Below are positions 19,969 through 29,712 of a stretch of DNA of 41,402 bases, one piece after another. The notes beneath the pieces are model-generated. The model did no database searches. It had not been told where the DNA came from and saw nothing but the letters and a program-made list of their open reading frames with translations. The stretch spans positions 10,001 to 51,402 of the forward strand of contig JAHBMJ010000280.1 in assembly GCA_018398765.1 (NCBI GenBank), in the 5' to 3' direction. The translations under genes and the position numbers were made by a program. The DNA comes from Chromera velia. Lineage: Eukaryota; Sar; Chromeraceae. Numbering within the stretch: the first letter of the stretch is position 1; each line of letters starts with the position of its first letter.

Positions 19969-22900
19969 TCATTCCTTGGCATGCATGCGTTTGAATTCGT
20001 CAGAATGACATGGCAGTCGCCTCCATGCAGTCACTCGAGCATGAATCTCGTAAGGGTCGTTGTGCGCGCAAACCCCTTGGTCTGTAACAAACCAGTGCCC
20101 AAAGGTCCTTGCCCGCAGTTCCTTCGCCATTCCACTCTCCAAATAATTGTTCTGGATGACTACTGGAGGTGGCGTGTCCCTACACCTCATTTCGGGCCGA
20201 TCATACCAGAGCCCGGAAGGATACAATGCCGGGGGCAGCTGTAACACCCTCAGCCTGTTGCTGTCCACATACGCAGAGAAGTACGCAGCCTCGTTTCCGA
20301 GGTGCGCAATGGCCCTGGGCCCCTTTCCCTTCCCGTCCGTCCCCTCTTTGAGCAACTTCAATCTGAGGTCCAGGTCATGAAGCGCCCTTCCTCTGACCCA
20401 CGCGTACATTCTCTCGACTGCTGGAGACGGCCGAATCACTGCACGCTTGCATGCACGAGTGCGCCAACAACAAACATGCGGAGAGAAAAAGAATTAAAGA
20501 CGTTCAGTCTCCATCAAAGAAAGTCGAGGCACACCGGCCGTGTGCAGGCAGGAAGGCGACAGACAGCCGTCGTTGATTCTCAGAGAAAGAAAGAATCTTT
20601 GGAAGGCGGCGGCAAAAAAAAGATAATCATGACTCATGCAGCCATACTAGAATGGAAGGAACGCAAGCGGCCATGCAGGTAGGGAGGGAGGCACTCGGGC
20701 ATGCAACAGGCATCCATTCCTGCATGATCCCACAGAAATACGGGTGCGTTAGTCAGATGGCTAGAAATCAGTTCACGCATGCAGCAGCTCCTTCCCACCC
20801 CCCCCCAAGATTAAAAAAATGCCAACCAAAACGACAAGAGAGGTATGAGATTTGCGTTGCTGCATCCATGCCAACTGCCTTGCAATCATTGGCGCAAGAA
20901 AAAATATCACCACGGACACAAGCACACCTTCAGCAAATCCAAAAAGTGACGTGCAACAGAAAACCTCAACGAGGCTGTTTGTTTCGGACAACACAAGAGC
21001 GTCAGAAAAGACCAATGCCACTCCCATGCATCAACCCATCAACGCACCCACCCGCATGAAATCCAGGAGCGTACCACCCCTTTTCAGGATCCACAGAGGC
21101 GGCGATGTCCCATTCCTCCCCTCCCTTTTTCGCTTCTGCGAGCTCGGTGAGAAAATTACGGGCCCACACAGCATCGCTTTCAGCGAAAAGGAACGGAATC
21201 TGTGCCTTGACCAGCCTCTGCAACAACCATAGTCTCTCTGCCATCAATCCAAAAAATCCGACATCTCCGTACGTCAAAGACCCCCCCCCTTCCTTGGAGG
21301 AGGCACCGCCAGATACCCCCACCCCCCTGGTCCACACCGCGTTTTCAGGTTGCCACAACACCTTGTGAATTTTTCCCGGCACTGAGGGAAAATTGGAAAA
21401 AGACTCGGCGTCTAGAGCCACAAACAAAGTGGATTCCAGCGCTCCCCCTAATTTCTCTAGGTTGCACAGGAACGAAAAAGTCAACCAAAGAAAGTTGCTG
21501 TCAAACAAGACGATGTTGACAAAACCCGATCTAGAAGTTTGCAAAACTTTCGAGGCAGCAGCAACGGCGGTATCGGCAGGGTCCTTCTCTCTCTCTCCTC
21601 CCACACCCTCAACTGTACTCTTCCCATCGCCCCCCCCGCACTGACACCCTTCTGATGGTGCCTCCTTCGCTGACCCGGCGGTCGCGGCGGAACACGTAGA
21701 AGGAGGGGAAGAGCAGGAGCCTCCCCCTTTCTCCCCCCCCCTGTTTTCTGCTTCTGCTTGAGCTGACGTTGGGGAAAAGAAACCTTTTTCGCTTTCCGGG
21801 GGCATCTCATCAACAGAGGGGACCTGGAGGTCCCAAGACTTTCGGAACCTTTCTCTTTTTTTCTGTTTCTTCTTCTCCACCCACTCTGCCTCCCTCTGTA
21901 GCTCCTCGGAAGACACTGCAGGGAGAGGAAGCAGTCGGCCCGCAAAACAGATGGAGGACCCCCTCCCACTTTCGGACCGATGTTCTATCTCCCCACCCTC
22001 TGATTTTTCTTTTGACTGTCCGTCAATGAGGAAGTGTTGTTCTATGGACTGAAATTTAGAGAGAAATCGGAGCAGCAACGTAAGAGATGCTTGGACCGGG
22101 AAAGACGTTAAAGCTTCTCCTGTTAAAGGCGAAGGGTGGGCTTTGTGGTCATACCACCTCTCACAGAGGACCAGAAGGCCCCCTGCCCTCAGACCTCTGA
22201 CTATGGAGCGGAGAGTCTCCATGCCTTCTGCAAACACAAACGACAGAGCCCCGAGGAGTAAGACAGAGTCGTGTGACTCGGGAACAATGTCTGAGGGAGA
22301 CGACAGAAACGATGTGTCGTAACCAAGCACTGTACTGTTAGTCACGGCATAGGGGTATTGTCCTCCCTCTATCTGTTGCGCAACCTCCATCAGTCTGGGT
22401 CTGTCTGCGTTGACTACTGTAACCGACTTCACGGAGGGCAGATCCGCAACACCCCCCAGCAGGGCGGAGAACTGCACCGACGGACCCGAAGATATTTCCA
22501 ACACATCTCCCCAATGCATGCCCCAGGGAGATGTCCAGTCGGTTTTCACGCAGTTCACCAAATTCTCCCTTTGTCTGTCCCCCTCACTCTGCCCTCCCCC
22601 CCCCTGGAGGAGACGGGCGAGACGATTCTCCTGCAACACTTGCCAGAAACGGAACGGAAGGCGAATAATGCCAGCCCGCTCGGTCCAGAAGCATGCGAGA
22701 CGGCACTGCATTTCATCCCCGACGCACAGAGACTGCAGCAGCGTCATTTCTTCGAACGAGATCCCCATTGCGTTGGGACAGAGAGGGAGGTGAGGAAACC
22801 AAGGGGTGGGGGGGTCTGTCCACTGTGTGCAGAGTCTACCCGACCTGCCAGGCAGACAGTAACATTCCCCTAGAAAATTTACGCCAAACTCGCCGCACTC

Positions 22901-23074
22901 CAAAGCCGACAGTGCCGACGAGGAAGGTGAAGGTGCTGATTCGAGACCAGACTGAAGGGCTCTGACACCTACATGGAGACAAAGGAGCAGACAGACAGCC
23001 TTCCACATGCTTGAGGAGAACCAACGTCCTGGTTTTCTCCTTTTAACCACCATCTGTACACCAAGCGACGGCAT
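19969..23074 (-). CDS. Secretory EGF-like + SAM methyltransferase + Nucleotid_trans protein, two exons
   Basis: Exons 23074-21052 and 20438-19969 encode about 830 residues. The donor (gtgggtgcg at 21051) and acceptor (gcgtgcag before 20438) keep phase 1 and join the two halves of one domain. After an N-terminal hydrophobic segment (AVCLLLCLHVGV) comes an EGF-like module (CYCLPGRSGRLC). A divergent methyltransferase region follows (GDVLEISSGPSVQFSALLG; DSVLLLGALSFVF; LRAGGLLVLCERWYD), then a charged Ser/Gly/Glu-rich linker. The C-terminus is a Nucleotid_trans (PF03407-like) glycosyltransferase: VNIVLFDSNFLWLTF, PFLFAESDAVWARN (acidic DxD-like motif), then in exon 2 IRPSP, LPPALYPSGLWY and VVIQNNYLESGMAKELR. 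Domain order is the reverse of the neighbour at 15405-17705. The methyltransferase motif I is degenerate (ISSGPS for GxGxG), so activity is uncertain. Confidence 0.75.
20439..21051 (-). other. Intron of the EGF/MT/Nucleotid_trans gene
   Basis: 613 bases. Without splicing the upstream frame reads into a stop at 21002, before the PSGLWY and NNYLESG part of the glycosyltransferase. No gene is seen inside. Confidence 0.65.
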
Positions 23075-23653
23075 GGGGAAGACTGCCGGTCGTATTAGTG
23101 GAAAAGATACACGGAGACGGAGTGAGACCGAGTGAGACTGCTTCCACGCCTTTGCTATCTATAATTTGAGATCTCTTATCTCGTGCGTGGTGTGACCCTG
23201 GACGATCAGTGACGGTTCGATTTTCGATCGCTCAGAGCTGTGTGGTCCATCTGACAGGCGAGCTGCGACTCATTTCGACACAGCCACATAAAGCCAGTCT
23301 AGCCACGTCTGATTCTGGTGATCTAGCTCAGGATATTCGATTTGCATTATCCCGGCGCCCCCTCCACCGGGGCCATGCACGGCATGCTCCACAGGAGCAT
23401 CAAGAGTGAGTTGTAAGGGACCGTTTTCAAGGTTCACTAAGTGAGAGATACTGAGAGATAGTAAGAAGGCAAGCCAAAAGTCTCTACTGCGGACACGAGC
23501 TATTGATACTGTCTGACAAACCGATATTCATGGTGGGTCTGGCTGCTGAAAACGCCCGCTCGTAAATCATCAGAAGATCGGCTTTTTCTTCCAGTCCGGA
23601 GACGGCTCGGATTTGCTGACTGCTTCCGTCTGGTTTTTTGCAACGTTGCGGCA
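23075..23653. promoter_or_regulatory. Divergent intergenic region
   Basis: 579 bases separate the start codons of the minus-strand EGF/MT/GT gene and the plus-strand RING gene, so both promoters should lie here. No defined TATA box or repeat element was recognised; a GTGAGAC-like string recurs near 23120-23140. Confidence 0.4.
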
Positions 23654-25032
23654 ATGCCTTGCAAGTACTGCGGTGATTATTCTTGGGATCAGCTCTGCAG
23701 TCAGTCCGAATCTCTGATTGCTTCGTGTGTATACATCTCACAGCTTAATTGTCGGCACCGAGATTCTTTTTATTCTCCACCCTGTCTCCTTTTTTCTCAC
23801 GCCTGCCCCTTCACTCTTCTGTCGCTGTGCTGCAGGGTGACACAGACAGGGCGGCATGTATGGTTTTGCATTCTGCCTTTTCCCGTTTTTTTCTGCGCAG
23901 ACGAATCTCGACGAATCTCCTTTTCTCTCTCCCATTGCAGACAACGCGGAGTGTCAGAGACAGGCCCGAGGACAGGCCGCTTTCTTTGGATCGAGCAGAG
24001 CGTTTCCACAGGCGCACTCCTCAGCCTCGGCTTCGCATGGCACCAGAGACGCGAACGCGAGTGGTGAGTATCTCTCCTTTGATGAGGAAGACCCCTCCTA
24101 CGACGGGGGGGCGTACGGTCGGGCTGCTCAACCGGCACAGGCACAGACCCTTTCCGCAGCTGGAGGGGGAGTGCACGTGAAGGCCCCGAACCCCGAAAAG
24201 AGGCAGCAACTCCTCAGACAGCAGATGACGCAGGCAAACAGGGAGTCTCGCCGACCTCTCACCTCCTCGGGGGGGGGTCCTGGAGCCCTCGGCTGCCGCT
24301 GGGAAGCCTGAGGACGCGCGAGACGCAGCGAGGTCCTCATTTTTGAAGAAGTACGAGGACACCCCGACGTCGTGGTCGGGAGTGAAAAGCCATATGAGGG
24401 CAAAAGAGCAGAAGGAGCGGGAGGAGGAGATGTTGCGCTGGGAGCAGGAGAGAGCAGAAAGGGCCCCTCTGAGTCGAGAAAGGGAGGAGAGGCAGAAGCA
24501 AAAGAGGGGCGCCGTTCTGCGTCAAAGTTGGAGCGCGTGGGAGGAGAGACGCGAGAACAGAGACGAGCGCGGTAACCCCCCTTCTAACCCTAGTTTTTCC
24601 TCGTCTTCTGCCGCAAGACCGGCAGGGAAGGGGGGGGGGGGCTGTCACAGTGGTGAGGAAAATGGGCAGTCGGGTGGACCGGGCACGCATGTAAAAGCGC
24701 CCGAATGCCTGTCGTGTCCGTGTTGTTTTGAGGATGACGGATGCGATCTGTTTGTGCAAAAACGGCCATAGCGTCTGTGGCCAGTGCACAACCCAAGTAG
24801 AGTCTTGTCCGCTTTGCAGAGATGGGTGGATGGTGGAGGCCCGCAACCGAGCTCTGGAGGCTTTAAAAGGGCTTCCGAGCTAAAAAATGTGAAGTGCAGT
24901 TGGGGGGGCTGCCCGTTCTCTTTCCAATCTTGCTGTGCACGAGAGGGGGTGCAGCAACAGAGGGACACAGAAACCAACAGGGAGAGATGGTGCGGGCTCT
25001 CAGAAGAGAGAGAGACGTCTGTGTGGGGGTGA
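23654..25032 (+). pseudogene. SIAH-like RING-finger E3 ligase gene with frameshifts
   Basis: Exon 1 (23654-23699) begins MPCKYCGDYSWDQL. It joins in phase 1 to exon 2 at 23941, giving a CxxC...CxxxxC cluster. A Glu/Arg-rich coil follows (KSHMRAKEQKEREEEMLRW), then a C3HC4 RING (CPCCFEDDGCD..., CKNGHSVCGQC, ESCPLCRDGW) and RNRALEALKGLP leading to VKCSWGGCPFSF. This order resembles SIAH/SINA ubiquitin ligases. Three frame changes are needed: at the 9-G run 24269-24277, between about 24735 and 24755 inside the RING, and near 24860-24875, where the frame returns to that used before the RING break. So either this is a young pseudogene or the sequence has indel errors. RING identity is clear from spacing; SIAH kinship is inferred. 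The 3' end is uncertain. Confidence 0.62.
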
Positions 25033-25130
25033 AGAGAGAGAGACGCATGTCAGAAGGCCGTCTCTTCCTTCTCCTCCTGCGGCTGTTACTTCTGGTGGTG
25101 GCTTTGGGCTTCATCTGTTTGCTGTTGCAG

Positions 25131-25225
25131 AGCAATTGCGAGAGAGTGGAATGGGTAGGGAGGACGCGAGGGCAGCGTTGAGTGCCATGGGAGTTGCGGA
25201 AGTGGACGCAGAGCGCATAGTGAAG
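25131..25225 (+). CDS. Exon-like segment with UBA-like sequence
   Basis: Flanked by a good acceptor (tttgctgttgcag) and a donor (gtctgtac). The peptide EQLRESGMGREDARAALSAM followed by GVAEVDAERIVK resembles a ubiquitin-associated (UBA) helix bundle. It may be a downstream exon of the RING gene, where a UBA would suit a ubiquitin ligase, but the linking sequence is not resolved. It could also be chance. Confidence 0.35.
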
Positions 25226-25416
25226 GTCTGTACTTCTTTCTGTGTGTGTGCTTGTTTTTGGTTGCTTTGTATTTTTGGAAGTCAGAAAGAGGACACGTGT
25301 TTTTTGCTGACTGGATAAAGCAATTTCGTGTTGTTTCTTGGTTGCGTACGCATATCGAGTCGAATGCGTGAGCAGGTAACACGACAGAACGACAAATTGA
25401 TGGTGCGCGTCGGGAA

Positions 25417-26025
25417 TTAAACAATTGCAAGCCGGGTTGATTCATTGATTGCATGATCAATCGCTTTTGTCCTTCCAGCCGCTTCCTGAATCAGAAGAAT
25501 TTCTTTAGAGAGACACACACGCGGTTCCATGCGTTTCATTTTACTCAAAGTGAATGGCTGGCTGGTTTCTGGCATTCTCTTTGCAGACGTTGCCTCCCTC
25601 GTTCTAACTAGACGGGATTCAGCCGGCCGACGGAAATGTGAGTCCCGAAGTGGAAATTTATTGCCACTTTCACCCTCGAAGGAAGCAACTGCATGAAAGG
25701 GGAAGCGCGCGCGGCTTTTTTTGCTGAAAATTAATTTTTTGTTCACGTATACACTTTTTCCACCGCGCGGCCTTTCGCACATGGTTTTCCTTTGAGTGGA
25801 AGATCGACCCACATCTTCAGCCATCTCCAGCCTCACAGTAGTTCCAAGCAAGTAGCAGAAGACCTCTAATGCAAGCGTAGTACAACCGCAAAGCTGTGCA
25901 TACTTAGTCCCACCTGTGCTGTACAAAACATAAACGTCTTTTCTGTGATCTGCTTTATGCAACTTGATGGACACCGTGGGACGCACCATGAAACGGTGCT
26001 TCTCTGTACCCACAAGCTCTAGCAT
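25417..26025 (-). CDS. Hypothetical protein, 202 residues, no recognised family
   Basis: An uninterrupted minus-strand frame from ATG 26025 (context gaaaATG) to a stop at 25417. The composition is not low in complexity: it starts MLELVGTEKHRF and contains KDVYVLYSTGGTKYAQLC, ALEVFCYLLGTTVRLE and a Lys/Arg-rich C-terminal half. There is no signal peptide and no known motif. It could be a real single-exon gene or a chance ORF opposite introns of the RING-gene region. Confidence 0.3.
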   Translation of the reverse strand: MLELVGTEKHRFMVRPTVSIKLHKADHRKDVYVLYSTGGTKYAQLCGCTTLALEVFCYLLGTTVRLEMAEDVGRSSTQRKTMCERPRGGKSVYVNKKLIFSKKSRARFPFHAVASFEGESGNKFPLRDSHFRRPAESRLVRTREATSAKRMPETSQPFTLSKMKRMEPRVCLSKEILLIQEAAGRTKAIDHAINESTRLAIV

Positions 26026-26274
26026 TTTCTCTGCTGTTGTACATCTGCGTACTAATTCGCAGACCTACTTTTATGAATGAACTCCGACAAGATGTCGCAG
26101 TCCAGGGAAATCAAAAGCAGTTCGGCTGTTGCGAAAGCAGTCTCACCACAGAGACCCAAACACTACAAGTCAGTTCCTCTCAAACTTTCCTGCACTGATC
26201 AGAAACTGTACATTGTACTCGTAGCCTATCTCATCGATGATCTGTGTTTTCTGTACATTTGTGTTGTGCTGCAG

Positions 26275-26374
26275 GGTGTCAATGTGCCGACTGTTTGCAA
26301 AGGGGACCTGTCCGAATGGGGCTATAGGTTGCGGACGAGCTGCATGCATGCATGGGTTGCTGTTTGTCTCTTAA
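26275..26374 (+). CDS. Possible terminal exon with CCCH-like motif
   Basis: An acceptor-like tract (tttgtgttgtgctgcag) precedes a short frame reading VSMCRLFAKGTCPNG and ending at TAA 26372. The start copies the first half of a CCCH zinc finger (C-x7-C with KGTCPNG), but the second half (GCGRAACMH) lacks canonical spacing. Its parent gene is unknown. Confidence 0.25.
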
Positions 26375-26582
26375 AGACTCTCTTTTTTTGGAGACTCTAG
26401 GCTAAACCGCTATTAAGTAAAGTAAGTATTAAAGTACGTATAACTAAAAAAAAATTAAGAAAATAAAAAAATAAATATCTTTAATATATCCTCTAGGTGA
26501 ATGAATGTGAACGGAACTTGCATGTTATGCCCCACAGTTGGCTACGCAGGTGGCTACAGCATAACTTGTGTGCTCACCGGCT

Positions 26583-27306
26583 TTAACTGCCTCAATTCAA
26601 TTCAATTCAATTCAATATATATATATATATATATTATAAATATTCTAGTACTTTTTTTTTTTAATATAGAGTGCAGGCCCTATAGCTGCCAAGATGATTG
26701 TATGAGCAGAGCAAGAGTGGCTAAGCACAGACGATGACGAGATGAACGGAACGCTGTGACTTCCTGAAGCGAGGGGGGATGAAGACAACCACCATGCATT
26801 CCAATGGTGATTTTCAAGCTAGAGAGAGCTCCTTCAGATAGTTGTGTTCATCATTTCGTTCCCCCACAGTGAATGAGTCGATCAGGAAGACTGAGAACAT
26901 AAAACTCCTTCCTTATACTCTTGACATAGTATCAGGCTTTTCTATCAGACAGAATAAGAGGGCATAGAAAGCTAGATAGAATTCATAGAAAGCTGCAATA
27001 CGAAAACAATTGATGTAAATTGAGTAACCTGATTGCATATATGAGTCCTGATATTACATATATGAGTCGATTTAGCAGCGACGCATGCACCACATACTGC
27101 CGTCTCATTAACTTAATTTACTCGGAATGAAAGAAACCGCTCGATACTTATTGGGCACAAGCAAGCAGGACGTGTCTCTCCCATGAGAACCCCTAAGTTT
27201 ATAGTAGTTGCTTGCATTATGAGCGGCCATTGAAGGCTAGTACCCAGATCCTAGCCCAGATCTAGTCTCTTAGAGCCCGGTATAGACTTGCATCTGCTTA
27301 ATTGCA

Positions 27307-27342
<36 letters not shown>

Positions 27343-27371
27343 ATTGAATTGAATTGAATTGAGGCGGTTAA
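26583..27371. mobile_element. Candidate ~790-bp inverted-repeat element
   Basis: The left end reads TTAACTGCCTCAATTC, then (AATTC)n and (AT)n. The right end is its reverse complement: (AT)n, (GAATT)n, then GAGGCGGTTAA. About 37 bp match on each side with one or two differences, before the AT runs. The interior carries no recognised protein. It may be a non-autonomous DNA element or a microsatellite-seeded inverted duplication. Confidence 0.5.
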
Positions 27372-27390
27372 TATATATATACATGCACAC

Positions 27391-28434
27391 ATGCTGTCTA
27401 AACCTGCCTGGGGCGTCTGGGGTACTCCAGGCACGCCGCAGGCGGCCCGCCAGGGCCGCCTGGGGCGACCCCAGGTGGTTTTGCCTAAGTTTATATAGAG
27501 CTGCCTGGGATGAAGCCCCAGGCAGTTGTTGAGAGTTGCCTGGGGCAAAGGTCGGTCACTATGCCGAAGGCACCAACCTTATCGTCATGAACCACGGTGC
27601 ACATGCCCGACCGGGTTTGCATGAGGGACGCGCCGACACAACCTTGCAATCTATACGTGCAAGCCGCGTATCAAAGGTCCGACCGGGTTATATAGACTGG
27701 CAGCAACTTTTTGTTCGGCGGTCGCGATCAGCGATAGATACCAGTGGATACACATTAAGTTGACGGTTGCTTTCAACTTTCGTCTCTTCTCACTCTTATC
27801 ACTGGAGATGCACATCATTGTACATCCATTGATTAACTCACTGATTGATTTCGCACTTGGTTTTCCCGCTTACCATCTGAGAGGGAAGAGGTAAAGAAAC
27901 GGAGAAAGGTGTTTTACATGGAGGACATAACAGAAGAACAGGCCATAGCTGAAGAAAACCGCCGCAGAACATTCAGACAGACAATCGATACCTGTGTCCC
28001 TCACTACTATGATGAGGCAGAAGATTTCAAGCTTGTCTGGGAGGTGCACAAAAAGTAACACATGCAACTTTGCATTGTTTATAAACTTATCGCAGAGTGG
28101 AAATTTACTCTGAAAAATTATTCAGAAAATTTGATTTAATTCTTTTCTATAAAATAATATCTAGAATTATATAAAAATTTTGATTTATTGATTTAATTTA
28201 AGCATTGTAAATGAATCTTTAAAGTTGCGTTCAGATACTAAATCCTAGAATAAAGGCATTTTTAAACTTTTTTCAATGTTTTTCACACTATAGAGAGAAT
28301 GCAGAAAGACCTCCTGACTGCCTGGGGTGCCGCAGGCGGTCCTTACGGACCGCCTGGGGAAGGTCATACATAAGACCCCGGGCCCCAGGCAGCCTGGTTA
28401 GCGTAGGCAGTCATTCTCAAGGTTTAGACAGCAT
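27391..28434. mobile_element. Candidate ~1.04-kb inverted-repeat DNA element
   Basis: Perfect 15-bp terminal inverted repeats ATGCTGTCTAAACCT and AGGTTTAGACAGCAT. Just inside each end is a GC-rich subterminal block with GCCTGGGG and CCGCAGGCGG strings in both orientations (27406-27550 and 28317-28400), able to form hairpins. The interior holds only short frames, one from ATG 27918 on the plus strand, with no recognised transposase. This looks like a non-autonomous DNA transposon. No unambiguous target-site duplication was seen. Confidence 0.6.
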
Positions 28435-29381
28435 AATGTGAATGATAGTAATTGATTGATTTTCACGTAAACAGTTTGTGGCACAGGTCTTTTTGGCCTG
28501 TGCGGGCCGGCCAGGAAGGTCCGACGCGTGTATGCGCTTTTCCTGGACGCCGCACGGCGAGCGCTCGGCATTGGAGCAGGAGGCCAATCCTCTAGACATT
28601 AATCCAATCCAATCCAAAATACTATATATTGTATCTACTATGATAGTAATATATATATATATATATATATATATATCCTAATCCTAATCTAGATCCTAAT
28701 TATTGGACCTAATAGTTATATATATATATATATATATGTACAACCTTCAAGTCCGATAAACACGTACGTTTGCCAAAACTGAAGGACGAAGCATCTAGCG
28801 ATGCATGCAATACCTGGGAGTAACTTCAATATTATATTATATCTTCAAAGTAAATTGTTTGTCGATTGAGGTAAAAAGCATACATCTAGGCATACATAGA
28901 GAAACGCATGTGAGCCGCCCATCGCCGGACGATGGCCGGCTCAGAAAACTGAGCCGGACACCCCGAAATGCTAGTGCAAACTGAATCATCCCATGCAATA
29001 TCATGAAATCATTCAATTTCTCGATCAGTACAGAAACTCGCGTACCAGCCAGTAATCCTTTGCAATCTTTCCGTTTGCAGTCGAAGACTGTCATTGTAAT
29101 ACACCGGGCTCCCGTCTTTAGAACCAACTGGAGACAAAGAGACGGCGGCACAGAAAAGGAGTCTGAGGGAAGACCGGTCGACAACCAATCGAGCAAGCGA
29201 AGCGCGACTGATTCCAGCCAATCTGTCCGTGCAGAAGTTGAGTTGAAAAGTGGATGCACTTCCCCGCATCTTCCTTTCGATCTGCATCTTTCTGCAGAAT
29301 TTATCTCTTTCGGAAACGGAGATCCGAAAGAATTTGGACCAAAGACCAAAAGAAAACAAAAGAACAGGGGCAGAAACGAAT
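28435..29381. other. AT-repeat and 3'-flanking stretch of the kinesin gene
   Basis: Has (AT)n runs near 28650-28676 and 28717-28737 and a short GC-rich patch at 28500-28590. The minus-strand frame 28837-29385 overlaps the kinesin stop and is probably its 3' UTR read in another frame. No gene is supported. Confidence 0.5.
28936..28957. repeat. Perfect 9-bp stem hairpin with AAAA loop
   Basis: CCGGCTCAG, AAAA, CTGAGCCGG, about 430 bases beyond the kinesin stop codon on its strand. It could structure the 3' UTR or mark the transcript end. Confidence 0.85.
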
Positions 29382-29677
29382 TCAAAAGTCTCGCGTCTTC
29401 TCAAATTCTCCTCCACCTATGCCCCCCTGCTCAGAAGGTTCCTCCATCACCACATCGAGTGATCCTTCAATGCCCCCCCAGCCAGGCCGACCCGACTGCA
29501 TCATGGCAGGATCCCCTCCCACCCAATTCGAGTTGGAGAAACCACTGGCGGCAGGCCCGGTCGAGGAGGACGAAGAAGAAGACGGGCAGAGGTTGCTGAG
29601 GGCGGCTTTCGATATTTGGGCTTTCACAGACGCACGCGCTGCTCGAAGTCGTCTGCAAGCAATTGTCAACAGCCATG

Positions 29678-29712
<35 letters not shown>

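Noticed and set aside
28837-29385. 182-residue minus-strand frame with hydrophobic N-terminus
   Set aside because: Overlaps the kinesin terminal exon in another frame; most likely its 3' UTR.
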